DNA of 64,000 nt, from NCBI RefSeq assembly GCF_018129685.1, contig NZ_JAFCLG010000003.1, positions 186,001 to 250,000 of the forward strand, written 5' to 3'. The DNA is from Bradyrhizobium manausense (GTDB lineage Bacteria > Pseudomonadota > Alphaproteobacteria > Rhizobiales > Xanthobacteraceae). Shown here in pieces: positions 1-7,631 of the stretch. Under the pieces are notes generated by a model, which saw only the letters and a list, made by a program, of their open reading frames with translations, had not been told where the DNA came from and made no database searches. A program made the translations under genes and the position numbers. How positions within the stretch are numbered: position 1 is the stretch's first letter; each line of letters opens with the position of its first letter.

Positions 1-2
1 AA

Positions 3-752
3 GCCGACTTCCTGAGCTGGGGCTGGCGCGTGCCGTTCCTGATCAGCATCCTGCTGGTCGGCATCGGCTTCATCGTGCGGCTCAAGCTGGCGGAGACGCC
101 ACACTTCAAGGAATTGGTCGAGCGCAAGGACGTGCTGGCGCAGCCGGTGTGGGACGTGCTGCGACGCGACTGGCGCAGCTTCCTGCTGGCGATCGGGATC
201 ACGGTGTCGGAAGTCGGGCTTGCTTATCTGCTCACCGTCTTCGTCGTCGCCTATGCCACGGCAAAGCTCGGCATCTCGCGCCAGGTGATCCTCAATGCGG
301 TCGTCTACGCCGCGCTCGTCGAGTTTGCGACGTTGCCGCTTGCCGGCTGGCTCTCCGATATTTTCGGTCGCAAGGCGCTTTATCTTGCCGGCGGCGTGTT
401 CACGGTCGCGCTGGCGTTTCCGCTGTTCTGGTTCCTCGAAACAAGAGAGCCGGTGCTGATCACGCTCGCGCTCGTCGTGACGATGACGCTGACGCATGCG
501 CTGCTGTTCGGACCCAAGGCTGCGTTCATGCCAGAGCTGTTCCGCACCCAGGTGCGCTACAGCGGCGCGTCGCTCGGCGCGAATGTCGCAGCAGCGCTGA
601 GCGGCGGCTTCTCGCCGCTGATCGCGACGGCGCTGCTCGCCTGGGCCGGCTCCTACTGGCCGGTCTCGCTCTACATCATCGGGCTCTCGATCATCACCAT
701 CATCGCGACGCTGATGACGCCGGAGACCGCGCGCGACACGCTGAGATCGTGA
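3..752 (+). CDS. MFS transporter, metabolite:H+ symporter type, 3' part only
   Basis: This is the C-terminal part (249 codons) of an inner-membrane major facilitator transporter; the 5' end lies outside the window. The first visible residues, SWGWRVPFLIS, match the segment that opens the sixth membrane helix in the metabolite:H+ symporter (MHS) subfamily, so the fragment holds roughly helices 6-12. After a hydrophilic central loop (AETPHFKELVERKD) several hydrophobic helices follow, with LAGWLSDIFGRKALY as the conserved loop motif between helices 8 and 9. MHS transporters carry organic acids such as dicarboxylates, shikimate or betaines; the substrate cannot be read from this half. The GTG at 30 is an internal codon, not a start. 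The gene converges on the CitE-like gene with a 9-bp gap. Confidence 0.85.
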   Translation, partial: ADFLSWGWRVPFLISILLVGIGFIVRLKLAETPHFKELVERKDVLAQPVWDVLRRDWRSFLLAIGITVSEVGLAYLLTVFVVAYATAKLGISRQVILNAVVYAALVEFATLPLAGWLSDIFGRKALYLAGGVFTVALAFPLFWFLETREPVLITLALVVTMTLTHALLFGPKAAFMPELFRTQVRYSGASLGANVAAALSGGFSPLIATALLAWAGSYWPVSLYIIGLSIITIIATLMTPETARDTLRS

Positions 753-761
753 GAGCCGTTG

Positions 762-1613
762 CTATTGCTGACCGAGGATCTTCTTCGCTGCGCGTAGATG
801 CGGCCTGTCGATCATCTGGCCGTCGAGCCGCAGCGTTCCGGAGTGCGGATTGCCGGCGAAGGCCGCGATGACCTTCTCAGCCCACTCGCGCTCGGCCTGT
901 GTCGGGGTGAAGGCGGCGTTGACGATGTCGACGTGCTTTGGATGGATCAGCGCCTTCGCGGAAAACCCGTCGCGTCGGGCCGTCCGCGTTTCCTGCTCGA
1001 GGCCCGCGAGATTGTCGATGTCAGTATAGACAGTGTCGATCGGAGCCACTTCCGCGGCGGCCGCCGCCATCAGGCAGAGATCGCGCGCGAGGCGATAGGG
1101 GCTGTGGAACACGCCGCCGCTCGCTTTCTCGGTGGCCCCCAGTGACGCCGAGAGATCTTCAGCGCCCCACATCAGGCCGGCGAGGCGAGGGGAGCAGCCC
1201 TTGTAGGTGCCGAGGCCGAAGATCGCGCTGGCGGTCTCGGTCGCGACACAGACGATGCGGGTGGTGCCGACCGCGACGCCGGAGGCAGCTTCCAGAGCTT
1301 CGAGCCAGGTCGCGACCTGGCGCACGTCGTCACCGCCTTGCGATTTCGGCAGCACGATGCCGTCGGGTCTGCCCAGCATCACCGCGGCGAGATCGGTCAG
1401 CGTCGCGCCGGTGTCGAGCGCGTTGACGCGGACATAGAGCTGGTGCGGGCCGGGACGGCTCTTCAGCATCGCCAGCGTCAGCCCGCGGGCCTCCGCCTTC
1501 TTCTCGGCGACGACGGAATCCTCGAGATCGATGATCAGCGCGTCGGCTTTGCCTTCGCTCGCCTTCTCGAATTTGCGCGGGGAATCGCCCGGCACGAACA
1601 GCATCGAACGCAT
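762..1613 (-). CDS. CitE/HpcH-HpaI-type CoA-ester lyase
   Basis: A 283-aa protein of the HpcH/HpaI aldolase/citrate lyase beta family, which cleaves or forms C-C bonds in CoA esters such as malyl-CoA or citramalyl-CoA. The N-terminus MRSMLFVPGDSPRKF and the metal-site segment LIIDLEDSV (about residue 30) are diagnostic, followed by YVRVNALDTG with the substrate-binding arginine and LPKSQGGDDV. I chose the ATG at 1613 because conserved sequence begins there; the frame is open to 1730 but those 39 residues look unlike the family. The gene is divergent from an acyl-CoA dehydrogenase and close to an acyl-CoA synthetase, which suggests an organic-acid or branched acyl-CoA catabolic role (inference). 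The precise substrate is unknown. Confidence 0.8.
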   Translation of the reverse strand: MRSMLFVPGDSPRKFEKASEGKADALIIDLEDSVVAEKKAEARGLTLAMLKSRPGPHQLYVRVNALDTGATLTDLAAVMLGRPDGIVLPKSQGGDDVRQVATWLEALEAASGVAVGTTRIVCVATETASAIFGLGTYKGCSPRLAGLMWGAEDLSASLGATEKASGGVFHSPYRLARDLCLMAAAAAEVAPIDTVYTDIDNLAGLEQETRTARRDGFSAKALIHPKHVDIVNAAFTPTQAEREWAEKVIAAFAGNPHSGTLRLDGQMIDRPHLRAAKKILGQQ

Positions 1614-1802
1614 CAGACCGGCCTCACGGAAGAGTCCTCGAAACAGAGCCCGACCATCGCGCTTTCCTCCTGACGAAATAACGCGCGTTTGCACCGGCGC
1701 GTCGCATGAGCTTAGGCATGATACACGCACTTGACAGACAAATTCTCGTCTATCTACTCAGTTTTCGAAGCCAACGAATGCAAGCGAGGGCGGGACAACA
1801 CC

Positions 1803-2969
1803 ATGGATTTCGCGCTCACCGATCAGCAGGAAGCCATTCGCGACGCCATCGCAAAGATCTGCGAAGGCTTTCCCGATGCCTATTGGCTGAAGAAGGACCA
1901 TGACGGCGGCTTCCCGCATGATTTCCACAAGGCGCTTGCCGATGCCGGCTGGCTCGGGATCTGCGTGCCCGAAGAGTATGGCGGCTCCGGCCTCGGCATC
2001 ACCGAAGCTGCGATCATGATGCGGACCATCGCCGAGTCCGGCGCCGGCATGTCCGGCGCCTCCGCGGTGCACATCAACGTGTTCGGTCTCAATCCCGTCG
2101 TCGTGTTCGGCACCGAGGAGCAGCGTAGGCGCATGCTGCCGCCGATGATCGAGGGCCGCGAGAAGGCGTGTTTCGCCGTCACCGAGCCCAACACCGGCCT
2201 CAACACCACGCAGCTGAAGACCCGCGCCGTCGTCAAGAACGACCGCTACATCGTCAACGGCCAGAAGGTCTGGATCTCGACCGCGCAGGTCGCGCACAAG
2301 ATCCTGCTGCTGGCGCGCACCACGCCGTTGGAAGAGGTGCGCTCGCCGACCCATGGCCTGAGCCTGTTCTATACCGATTTCGACCGCAACAAGATCAAGG
2401 TCCACGAGATCGAGAAGATGGGCCGCAAGGTCGTCGATTCCAACGAGCTGTTCTTCGAAGACTTCGAAATCCCGATGGACGATCGGATCGGCGAAGAGGG
2501 CAAGGGTTTTCAGTACATCCTCGAAGGCATGAACCCCGAGCGGATCCTGATCGCAGCCGAAGCGGTCGGTCTTGGCAAGATCGCGTTGGCGCGCGCGAGC
2601 GAATACGCCAAGACGCGCGTCGTGTTCAACCGTCCCATCGGCAAGAACCAGGGTATCCAGCATCCACTCGCGGTGAACTGGGTCGAGCTGGAAGCGGCCT
2701 GGCTGATGGTGATGTCGGCGGCCTGGCAATATGACAAGGGCATGCCGTGCGGCGCTGCGGCCAATGCCGCAAAATATCTCGCCGGCGAAGCCGGTTACCA
2801 TGCGTGTGAGCAATCCGTGATGACACATGGCGGTTTCGGCTACGCCAAGGAGTTCCACGTCGAGCGCTATTTGCGCGAAAGTCTGATCCCGCGCATCGCG
2901 CCGGTCAGCCCGCAGCTCGCGCTCAGTTTCATCGCGGAAAAGGTGCTGGGCCTTGCCAAGTCGTACTAA
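1803..2969 (+). CDS. acyl-CoA dehydrogenase family protein
   Basis: A 388-aa flavoprotein that oxidises an acyl-CoA to its enoyl-CoA. Visible family landmarks are an N-terminal helical domain starting MDFALTDQQEAIRD, the FAD/substrate motif CFAVTEPNTG (about 122-131), GQKVWIS in the beta domain and MTHGGFGYAKEF in the C-terminal helical domain. The usual EGT segment carrying the C-terminal catalytic glutamate is replaced by APVSPQ; a glutamate at residue 246 in NPERILI sits where isovaleryl-CoA-type enzymes carry their base, so it may serve instead (inference). ATG 1803 is chosen because the family sequence starts there; the frame is open from 1731. A TTGACA hexamer at 1731 has no convincing -10 partner. 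Confidence 0.9.
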   Translation: MDFALTDQQEAIRDAIAKICEGFPDAYWLKKDHDGGFPHDFHKALADAGWLGICVPEEYGGSGLGITEAAIMMRTIAESGAGMSGASAVHINVFGLNPVVVFGTEEQRRRMLPPMIEGREKACFAVTEPNTGLNTTQLKTRAVVKNDRYIVNGQKVWISTAQVAHKILLLARTTPLEEVRSPTHGLSLFYTDFDRNKIKVHEIEKMGRKVVDSNELFFEDFEIPMDDRIGEEGKGFQYILEGMNPERILIAAEAVGLGKIALARASEYAKTRVVFNRPIGKNQGIQHPLAVNWVELEAAWLMVMSAAWQYDKGMPCGAAANAAKYLAGEAGYHACEQSVMTHGGFGYAKEFHVERYLRESLIPRIAPVSPQLALSFIAEKVLGLAKSY

Positions 2970-2975
2970 ACGTTT

Positions 2976-4544
2976 CTATTCGGTGGCGATCCGCTCCATC
3001 GCCATGGCGCGGAGCTTGGCGCGCTGGATTTTGACGCCATTGGCGCTGTCGGTAACCGGGAATGCATCGACGACGTAGATCCGTGCCGGCAGCTTGTAGC
3101 TGGCAAGCCGGTCGCGCAGGCGCGCGACCAGCGTCTCCTGCCGGGGTGCTGCTCCAGCCGGAATGACGAGGGCGACGCAGCGCGCCTGGCCTCTCAGCTC
3201 GACCGCGACGACCTGGGCGTCGGCCACGCCGGCACAGGACTTGAGCTCGTCCTCGATCTCGCCGGGCGCAACCAGGAAGCCGCCGAGCCGCATCGCGTCG
3301 CCCGCACGGGTCTCATAGACGAAGGCGCCGCCGCGCAAGCGGCCGATGTCGCCGGTGCGGAAGAAGCCATCCGCAGTGATCGCCTCACGCGTCGCTTCCG
3401 GATTGTTGAAATACCTAAGGAAGCGCGACGGCGCGCTGATCTCGATCTCACCGGAGACGCCCTGCGCCGCAAGCTCGCCGGTCTCGGTATCGCGCACGCG
3501 GACCTGTGCGTCTGATGACATCGGCCAGCCGCCTCCCTCGATGCGCTCCGCGAACGCATCGGTAGGGCGGGCAATCGAGAACAGCGCCTGCACCTCGCTT
3601 GAGCCATAGAGGCCGAACAGCGGCAGGCCGCGCGCTTCGGCTTCCGCAGCCAGTTCGCGCCAGCCGGGCTGGAACGCGGCGAAGCCGCAGACTTCGAGAT
3701 GGGGGAATGGCCGCGGCGCATCTGTCAGCGCAAGAATGCGGCGGAACATCTCGTCGGAGCCGAAAGAGTGCGTGATCTTGTGCTCGCTGAGGATCCTCAG
3801 CGCCGGCGCAGCCTCGAAGGCATCGAGCACGTGGATGGTCGCACCGGCGGCAATGAAACCGAGCAGGCTCGTCATGCCAAACGTGCCGCAGAACGGCAGC
3901 ATCGCCAGCAGCTGGTGACGCTGGGGGGAGAGCTGCAGCGCTTCGGCCACGGCCTTGGCGTGGGTCGCGAGCGTTCGCTGCGAATGCGCAACCAGCTTCG
4001 GCCCTTTGGTCGTGCCGGATGTGGTGTAGAGCAGCACGGGCAGGTTGACGTCATCCTGGGCGGGAGCCGGCGGATCGGACGTTTCGAAGGCATCGAAGCG
4101 CTTGCAGGGCCATTGTGCCGCGATCGCATCCGCACCGACCACCGCGACCGCTTGCAAGGCGGGGACGTCAGTTTTGGCGATGCCGGCGAGAATGGACGCG
4201 AAATCGGTCGAGCGAAACGCCGCCTCGACCACCAGCAATTTTGCGCCGGACAGTTTCAGGAGATGCGCGACCTCCGCGCTGCGATAGCGTGTATTGACGG
4301 CGGCGACGATCGCACCCAGCCGGGCTGCGGCAAACAGCAGGGCGATCCATTCGACCCGGTTGACCAGCCAGACCGCGACGACATCGCCCTTGCCGATATC
4401 CTGCGCGGCCAGCCAGGCCGCCGTCCGCTCGATCTTGCCTGAAAACTCGGTGCGCGAGACGGGCTGGCCGTCGAACATGAAGGCGCGACCGGCAGCGGTC
4501 CGCGATCCAATCAGCGATTGCAGTGAAACATCGTCGGCATGCAT
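2976..4544 (-). CDS. AMP-dependent acyl-CoA synthetase/ligase
   Basis: A 522-aa member of the ANL adenylating family that activates a carboxylic acid with ATP and CoA. The phosphate-binding motif YTTSGTTKGPK is at about residues 171-181, GLYGSSEVQ is the A4/A5-like acid-binding loop, FFRTGDIGRL carries the ribose-binding aspartate, and the C-terminal NGVKIQRAKL holds the lysine needed for adenylation. Length is typical. The gene converges on the acyl-CoA dehydrogenase with only 6 bp between stops. With the neighbouring CitE-like lyase and dehydrogenase it could form an acyl-CoA degradation set, but it is on the opposite strand from the dehydrogenase and the substrate (fatty, aryl or branched acid) cannot be assigned. 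Confidence 0.87.
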   Translation of the reverse strand: MHADDVSLQSLIGSRTAAGRAFMFDGQPVSRTEFSGKIERTAAWLAAQDIGKGDVVAVWLVNRVEWIALLFAAARLGAIVAAVNTRYRSAEVAHLLKLSGAKLLVVEAAFRSTDFASILAGIAKTDVPALQAVAVVGADAIAAQWPCKRFDAFETSDPPAPAQDDVNLPVLLYTTSGTTKGPKLVAHSQRTLATHAKAVAEALQLSPQRHQLLAMLPFCGTFGMTSLLGFIAAGATIHVLDAFEAAPALRILSEHKITHSFGSDEMFRRILALTDAPRPFPHLEVCGFAAFQPGWRELAAEAEARGLPLFGLYGSSEVQALFSIARPTDAFAERIEGGGWPMSSDAQVRVRDTETGELAAQGVSGEIEISAPSRFLRYFNNPEATREAITADGFFRTGDIGRLRGGAFVYETRAGDAMRLGGFLVAPGEIEDELKSCAGVADAQVVAVELRGQARCVALVIPAGAAPRQETLVARLRDRLASYKLPARIYVVDAFPVTDSANGVKIQRAKLRAMAMERIATE

Positions 4545-4577
4545 GGCAACCGGAGTAACCCGATCGCGCAGACGTGT

Positions 4578-5213
4578 CTACTTGGTGCCGAACATCCGAT
4601 CGCCGGCATCGCCAAGACCCGGCACGATGTAGCCGTGATCGTTGAGCCGTTCATCGATCGCTGCGGTCCAGATCGGCACGTCGGGATGCTCGCTCTGGAA
4701 CTGCGCGATGCCCTCGGGTGCGGCCAGCAGGCAGACGAAGCGGATGTCGCGGGCGCCGCGGTTCTTCAGCAGAGAGGCGCCGGCGCAGGCCGAGTTGCCG
4801 GTCGCGAGCATCGGGTCCATCAGGATCACGGTGCGGTCGGACAGGTCCTGCGGCGCCTTGAAGTAATATTCCACAGCCTGCAATGTCTCGGGATCGCGGT
4901 AGAGCCCGATATGGGCGATACGGGCCGAGGGCATCAGCGCCAGCATGCCGTCGAGGAAGCCGACGCCCGCGCGCAGGATCGGCGCCAGCGTGAGCTTCTT
5001 GCCGGCGATCTTCGGCGCCTGCATCGGGGCGATCGGCGTCTCGATCTCGACCAGCTCCAGCGGCAAATCGCGCGTCACTTCGTAGCCGAGCAACATCCCG
5101 ATCTCGTTCAGGATCTCGCGAAAGCTCTTGGTGGAGCGGTCCTTCTCCCGCATCAGGGAAAGCTTGTGCTGGACCAGGGGGTGGGCGACGACGTTGACGC
5201 TGCTTGTGCTCAT
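4578..5213 (-). CDS. upp: uracil phosphoribosyltransferase
   Basis: A 211-aa cytosolic pyrimidine-salvage enzyme that makes UMP and pyrophosphate from uracil and PRPP. The PRPP-binding loop [14 protein letters not shown] lies at residues 129-142, the conserved [13 protein letters not shown] segment at 79-91, and the C-terminal uracil-binding stretch [17 protein letters not shown] ends the protein exactly as in the family. Length is the family norm (about 208-212 aa). It lies 33 bp upstream of the acyl-CoA synthetase on the same strand, so co-transcription is possible though the functions are unrelated. No leader or attenuator is evident in the 142 bp upstream (5214-5355), where I see nothing else. 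Confidence 0.97.
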   Translation of the reverse strand: MSTSSVNVVAHPLVQHKLSLMREKDRSTKSFREILNEIGMLLGYEVTRDLPLELVEIETPIAPMQAPKIAGKKLTLAPILRAGVGFLDGMLALMPSARIAHIGLYRDPETLQAVEYYFKAPQDLSDRTVILMDPMLATGNSACAGASLLKNRGARDIRFVCLLAAPEGIAQFQSEHPDVPIWTAAIDERLNDHGYIVPGLGDAGDRMFGTK

Positions 5214-5355
5214 GCATCCGATCTAACACGGTTCCTGGAAACCGCGCCAGATCGGCCCCCGCGTTTTCCGCAAGGAGCAGGCGGCCTAGCCGGGCGGTGC
5301 CGCCGCCGTTCGCGCCAGGTTGCTTGCCTCGTAGGCGGCCATGGTCAATTCGGAT

Positions 5356-5490
5356 CTAGACGCCGATTCCTCGTGCGGCAAGCGTAATCACGATCGTCAG
5401 GACTGCGCCCCAGACCAGGCTCAGCGCCATAGTCAGGATGGTCGTGGCCGCGTGCTCGAGATGTCCTTTGAGCAGCTGCATGCTAGCCAT
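5356..5490 (-). CDS. tiny membrane peptide, 44 aa
   Basis: A 44-codon reading frame (MASMQLLKGHLEHAATTI...) with one hydrophobic helix, about residues 17-40, ending ARGIGV. It has no recognised family. Its ATG overlaps the last codons of the 30-aa gene upstream (start 5490, upstream stop 5483-5485), the arrangement of translationally coupled genes, and a purine-rich GGGGA lies about 10 bases before the start. It is the last gene of a four-gene minus-strand unit that begins at 6163. The alternative start is the ATG at 5481 (MQLLKGH). A membrane-inserted regulatory or stress peptide is plausible; no function is claimed. Confidence 0.5.
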   Translation of the reverse strand: MASMQLLKGHLEHAATTILTMALSLVWGAVLTIVITLAARGIGV

Positions 5491-5575
5491 TCGAGGCGGT
5501 CCCCGCCATGAGGCGCAGACCGAGCAGAAGCGTGGCCATCAACCCAAGCAACAGGACGATCTTGAGTTCGATCAT
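5483..5575 (-). CDS. tiny membrane peptide, 30 aa
   Basis: A 30-codon reading frame, MIELKIVLLLGLMATLLLGL..., that is almost entirely one hydrophobic helix, then a short RLMAGTASNG tail. Its ATG (5575-5573) overlaps the TGA of the 129-aa gene (5574-5572) in an ATGA arrangement, and its own stop overlaps the start of the 44-aa gene. The chain of overlaps on one strand is the main support for its being translated; there is no homology evidence. It resembles single-helix stress-membrane peptides only in general character. Confidence 0.45.
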   Translation of the reverse strand: MIELKIVLLLGLMATLLLGLRLMAGTASNG

Positions 5576-5961
5576 GCGCGTGACCTCGCGGCGAAGCGCG
5601 CAAAAAGCCGTTTGACTTGCGCCGCCAGACTGATCAGCGGATTGCCCCGGTTTTCGATGTCGAGCTCAAAAGTCCCGGTCGGAAACACCAGCGCGCACCG
5701 TGCCGGTGCGCTATGACGATTGGCGAAATCGATGGCCGAGCTCTTGAACAGGAAAAGTCCGCCGATGCGGCCGTTCGCCGCGCGGGCGACCCAGAGGCCC
5801 GCCTGGTTGCGGCCGATAAAGAAGGCGGGGATCGAAGCGCTGACGACATCGGGATCGAGCGAAAGCGTGGCGATTTGCACCGGCCGGATCTCGGACCGGT
5901 GGTGCGTCGTTTGAAGAGCAATCGCGGCCATGGCGGCCTCCTCACACATCTGCAAGGTCAT
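5572..5961 (-). CDS. hypothetical protein, paralogue of the gene at 7233-7505
   Basis: A 129-aa protein of unknown function. Its central part carries FFIGRNQAGLWVARAANG then IGGLFLFKSSAIDFA, matched in the 90-aa product at 7233-7505 by VFIGQNHRGQWIAQEQNG then YGGLFVSRAQAIKYA; both continue to an acidic E(L/I)D segment near a GNP or KNP tripeptide. The two are therefore paralogues sharing a small FIGxNxxGxW domain. No signal peptide or strong membrane helix is evident; the C-terminus is arginine-rich. The start at 5961 gives a 10-bp gap from the upstream gene and a GAGGG before it; ATGs at 5949 and 5931 are alternatives. It belongs to the four-gene unit 6163-5356 headed by a TTATGG/CCTATA dyad. 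Confidence 0.65.
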   Translation of the reverse strand: MTLQMCEEAAMAAIALQTTHHRSEIRPVQIATLSLDPDVVSASIPAFFIGRNQAGLWVARAANGRIGGLFLFKSSAIDFANRHSAPARCALVFPTGTFELDIENRGNPLISLAAQVKRLFARFAARSRA

Positions 5962-5971
5962 GATGACGCCC

Positions 5972-6163
5972 TCAAGCGTGCAGGTTCCAGACGAAGACTG
6001 CGGTCTTCAGCGCAATGAGTGCCGTGAGCACGCCGCCCATCGTGAGCACCGCCAGCGCGCGTAGCGCGACGCGCTTGAGCCGGGTCTTGCGTGTCCCGGA
6101 GATCAGAGTGGGGCGTTCAATCCAGTTGGAGGGCCGTTCAAAGCCCTGGGTCAGCATCGACAT
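5972..6163 (-). CDS. small membrane protein, 63 aa
   Basis: A 63-aa hypothetical protein with a polar, basic N-terminal half (WIERPTLISGTRKTRLKR) and one hydrophobic helix at about residues 32-58 ending VFVWNLHA, consistent with an N-in single-pass inner-membrane protein. It is the first gene of the unit 6163-5356; the next gene starts 10 bp after its stop. A TATAGG-N4-CCATAA dyad is centred about 110 bp upstream of its ATG. No family recognised. Confidence 0.55.
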   Translation of the reverse strand: MSMLTQGFERPSNWIERPTLISGTRKTRLKRVALRALAVLTMGGVLTALIALKTAVFVWNLHA

Positions 6164-6265
6164 GTCGGTCGTCCTTGTCCGCGGGGCGACGAGACGGTCG
6201 CCCCGATTTGCCGCTTATGATGCGCATTGCAGCATAGGAATGCGAGACGGGCGGCGGCGCGGCGA

Positions 6266-6281
6266 TATAGGCGCGCCATAA
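6266..6281 (-). promoter_or_regulatory. 16-bp dyad, copy a
   Basis: On the plus strand this reads TATAGG-CGCG-CCATAA, and on the coding strand of the downstream gene TTATGG-CGCG-CCTATA. It lies 103 bp upstream of the start of the small membrane-protein unit (6163) and just beyond the stop of the DapA-like gene. All 12 consensus positions match. Three further copies occur at 7590, 8194 and 8261, each in the same orientation relative to a downstream gene. The binding factor is unknown. Confidence 0.5.
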
Positions 6282-6290
6282 AGGCACCTT

Positions 6291-7208
6291 CTATGCGCCG
6301 ACCTCGTCGATCAGCTCTTCGTCGGCGATCGCCGCGAAGGCCCGCACCACCTCGCGCCGCGCGGCTGCGTCCAACGGGACGATCGGCAGCCGTGTATCTG
6401 CGGACATCAGGCCGAGCACGCTCAGCCCATATTTGAGCGCGGCCGGGCTTTCCCTGGAGAGGCAGGCGATCAGCGGGAGGAGGCGCTTGTGCAGATAGCG
6501 CGCCGTTTGCAGGCGGCCCTGCCTGACTTGCGCGAAAATCGTGCGGCAGAGATCCGGCGCAATGTTGGAGATCTCCGAGATTGCGCCGTCGCCGCCTCCG
6601 GCGAGGTAGCCGAAGCTGGTGGCGTCGTCGCCGGACAGCAGGCGAAAGCCCGCCGGCAGCAGCCGGCCGAGGCGCATCGGCCGGGTGACGTCGCCGCTGC
6701 CATCGCGCAAGCCCACGAACCGACGGGACTCGACCAGACGCAGCAGCGTCTCGTCGGCGAGCGGGCGCAGCGTGCGGGAGGGAATGTCGTGCAGGATCAC
6801 GGGCAGTCCGGTCGAGGCGGCGATCGCGCGGAAATGCGCGAGCATCCCCTCCTGCATCGGCTTGTTGTAGGACGGCACCGCACACATGACGGCGTCGGCA
6901 CCGGCCGCCTCCGCGCGCCGTGCGAGCTCGACGGCGCGGCTGGTCGCATTCGACATGGCGCCCGCGATAATCCGCGAGCGACCGCGGGCGACGTCGACCG
7001 CGGTGCGAATGACGAGCGTCTGTTCGGCTGGCGAGAGCGTTGGTGCTTCGCCCGCCGTTTCGCAAACCACGAGCGCGGGAACACCCGCCGCGATCTGGCG
7101 CTCGCATTGCGCGGCGAACGCCTTGAGATCGACACTATCAGACGCATCGAACGGCGTCGGCAGATCCGGAATGAAACCGGTAAACCAGGCCGAGGGAGGG
7201 ATGAACAT
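6291..7208 (-). CDS. DapA-like (dihydrodipicolinate synthase family) protein with altered active site
   Basis: A 305-aa TIM-barrel protein of the DapA/N-acetylneuraminate lyase family by overall sequence (TAGEAPTL, SYNKPMQEG, VILHDIPSRT, and C-terminal AALKYGLSVLGL). Class-I aldolases of this family form a Schiff base through the lysine of a G-(I/L)-K-(E/D) motif; here the motif reads GLRDGSGD with Arg168 in the lysine position (codon CGC). The proton-relay tyrosine of the ILYN motif is His140, and the first active-site loop is ETAGE instead of GTTGE. The arginine of PSRT (145) is kept. It is therefore unlikely to be a functional dihydrodipicolinate synthase. It starts 24 bp after the 90-aa gene upstream and is probably co-transcribed with it. 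Confidence 0.8.
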   Translation of the reverse strand: MFIPPSAWFTGFIPDLPTPFDASDSVDLKAFAAQCERQIAAGVPALVVCETAGEAPTLSPAEQTLVIRTAVDVARGRSRIIAGAMSNATSRAVELARRAEAAGADAVMCAVPSYNKPMQEGMLAHFRAIAASTGLPVILHDIPSRTLRPLADETLLRLVESRRFVGLRDGSGDVTRPMRLGRLLPAGFRLLSGDDATSFGYLAGGGDGAISEISNIAPDLCRTIFAQVRQGRLQTARYLHKRLLPLIACLSRESPAALKYGLSVLGLMSADTRLPIVPLDAAARREVVRAFAAIADEELIDEVGA

Positions 7209-7232
7209 GATTGTCTCGCCTGAAGGCGCGGC

Positions 7233-7505
7233 TCAGGCGGCGCGCTGCGAGACGCTGGGGTTCTTGCCCATGTCGAGCTCGATCTCGCGCGGCAGTTCGA
7301 CGATGGTCTCGGCATGCTGTCCGTTTTCGGACAGCGCGTATTTGATGGCCTGGGCGCGGCTGACGAACAAGCCGCCATAGAGCCCGTTCTGCTCCTGCGC
7401 GATCCATTGTCCGCGGTGGTTCTGCCCGATAAAGACTATGCTTGAGAGGGAGCTGCACGAGGGAGGTTCGACGAGTTTCACGGAGATATTCCTTCCAATT
7501 GACAT
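7233..7505 (-). CDS. hypothetical protein, 90 aa, paralogue of 5572-5961
   Basis: A 90-aa protein of unknown function (MSIGRNISVKLVEPP...). It shares FIGxNxxGxW(I/V)A...NG..GGLF...AI with the 129-aa protein at 5572-5961 and consists of little more than that domain, ending LDMGKNPSVSQRAA. No signal peptide or membrane helix is visible. It precedes the DapA-like gene by 24 bp, with an AGGCGAGA sequence before the latter's ATG. A second copy of the dyad (7590-7605) lies 84 bp upstream of its start, as for its paralogue's operon. Confidence 0.65.
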   Translation of the reverse strand: MSIGRNISVKLVEPPSCSSLSSIVFIGQNHRGQWIAQEQNGLYGGLFVSRAQAIKYALSENGQHAETIVELPREIELDMGKNPSVSQRAA

Positions 7506-7589
7506 GCGCTGCGGGAATCTCGTCCCGTCATCGCCCGATCAATATCTTTGTCATTGGATAGGATTTCGAGAGAGAGCGCGCAGCGATCT

Positions 7590-7605
7590 CATAGGAGCGG
7601 CATAA
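7590..7605 (-). promoter_or_regulatory. 16-bp dyad, copy b
   Basis: Plus strand CATAGG-AGCG-GCATAA (10 of 12 consensus positions), 84 bp upstream of the 90-aa gene starting at 7505. Spacing and orientation match copies a and c. The other 126-bp intergenic sequence here (7506-7631) shows nothing else recognisable. Confidence 0.42.
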
Positions 7606-7631
7606 GGCTCCGCGCCAGGCCGAAGATCCGC

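Noticed and set aside
1731..1760. TTGACA hexamer as a promoter for the acyl-CoA dehydrogenase
   Set aside because: No acceptable -10 at 16-18 bp; TATCTA follows at only 14 bp.
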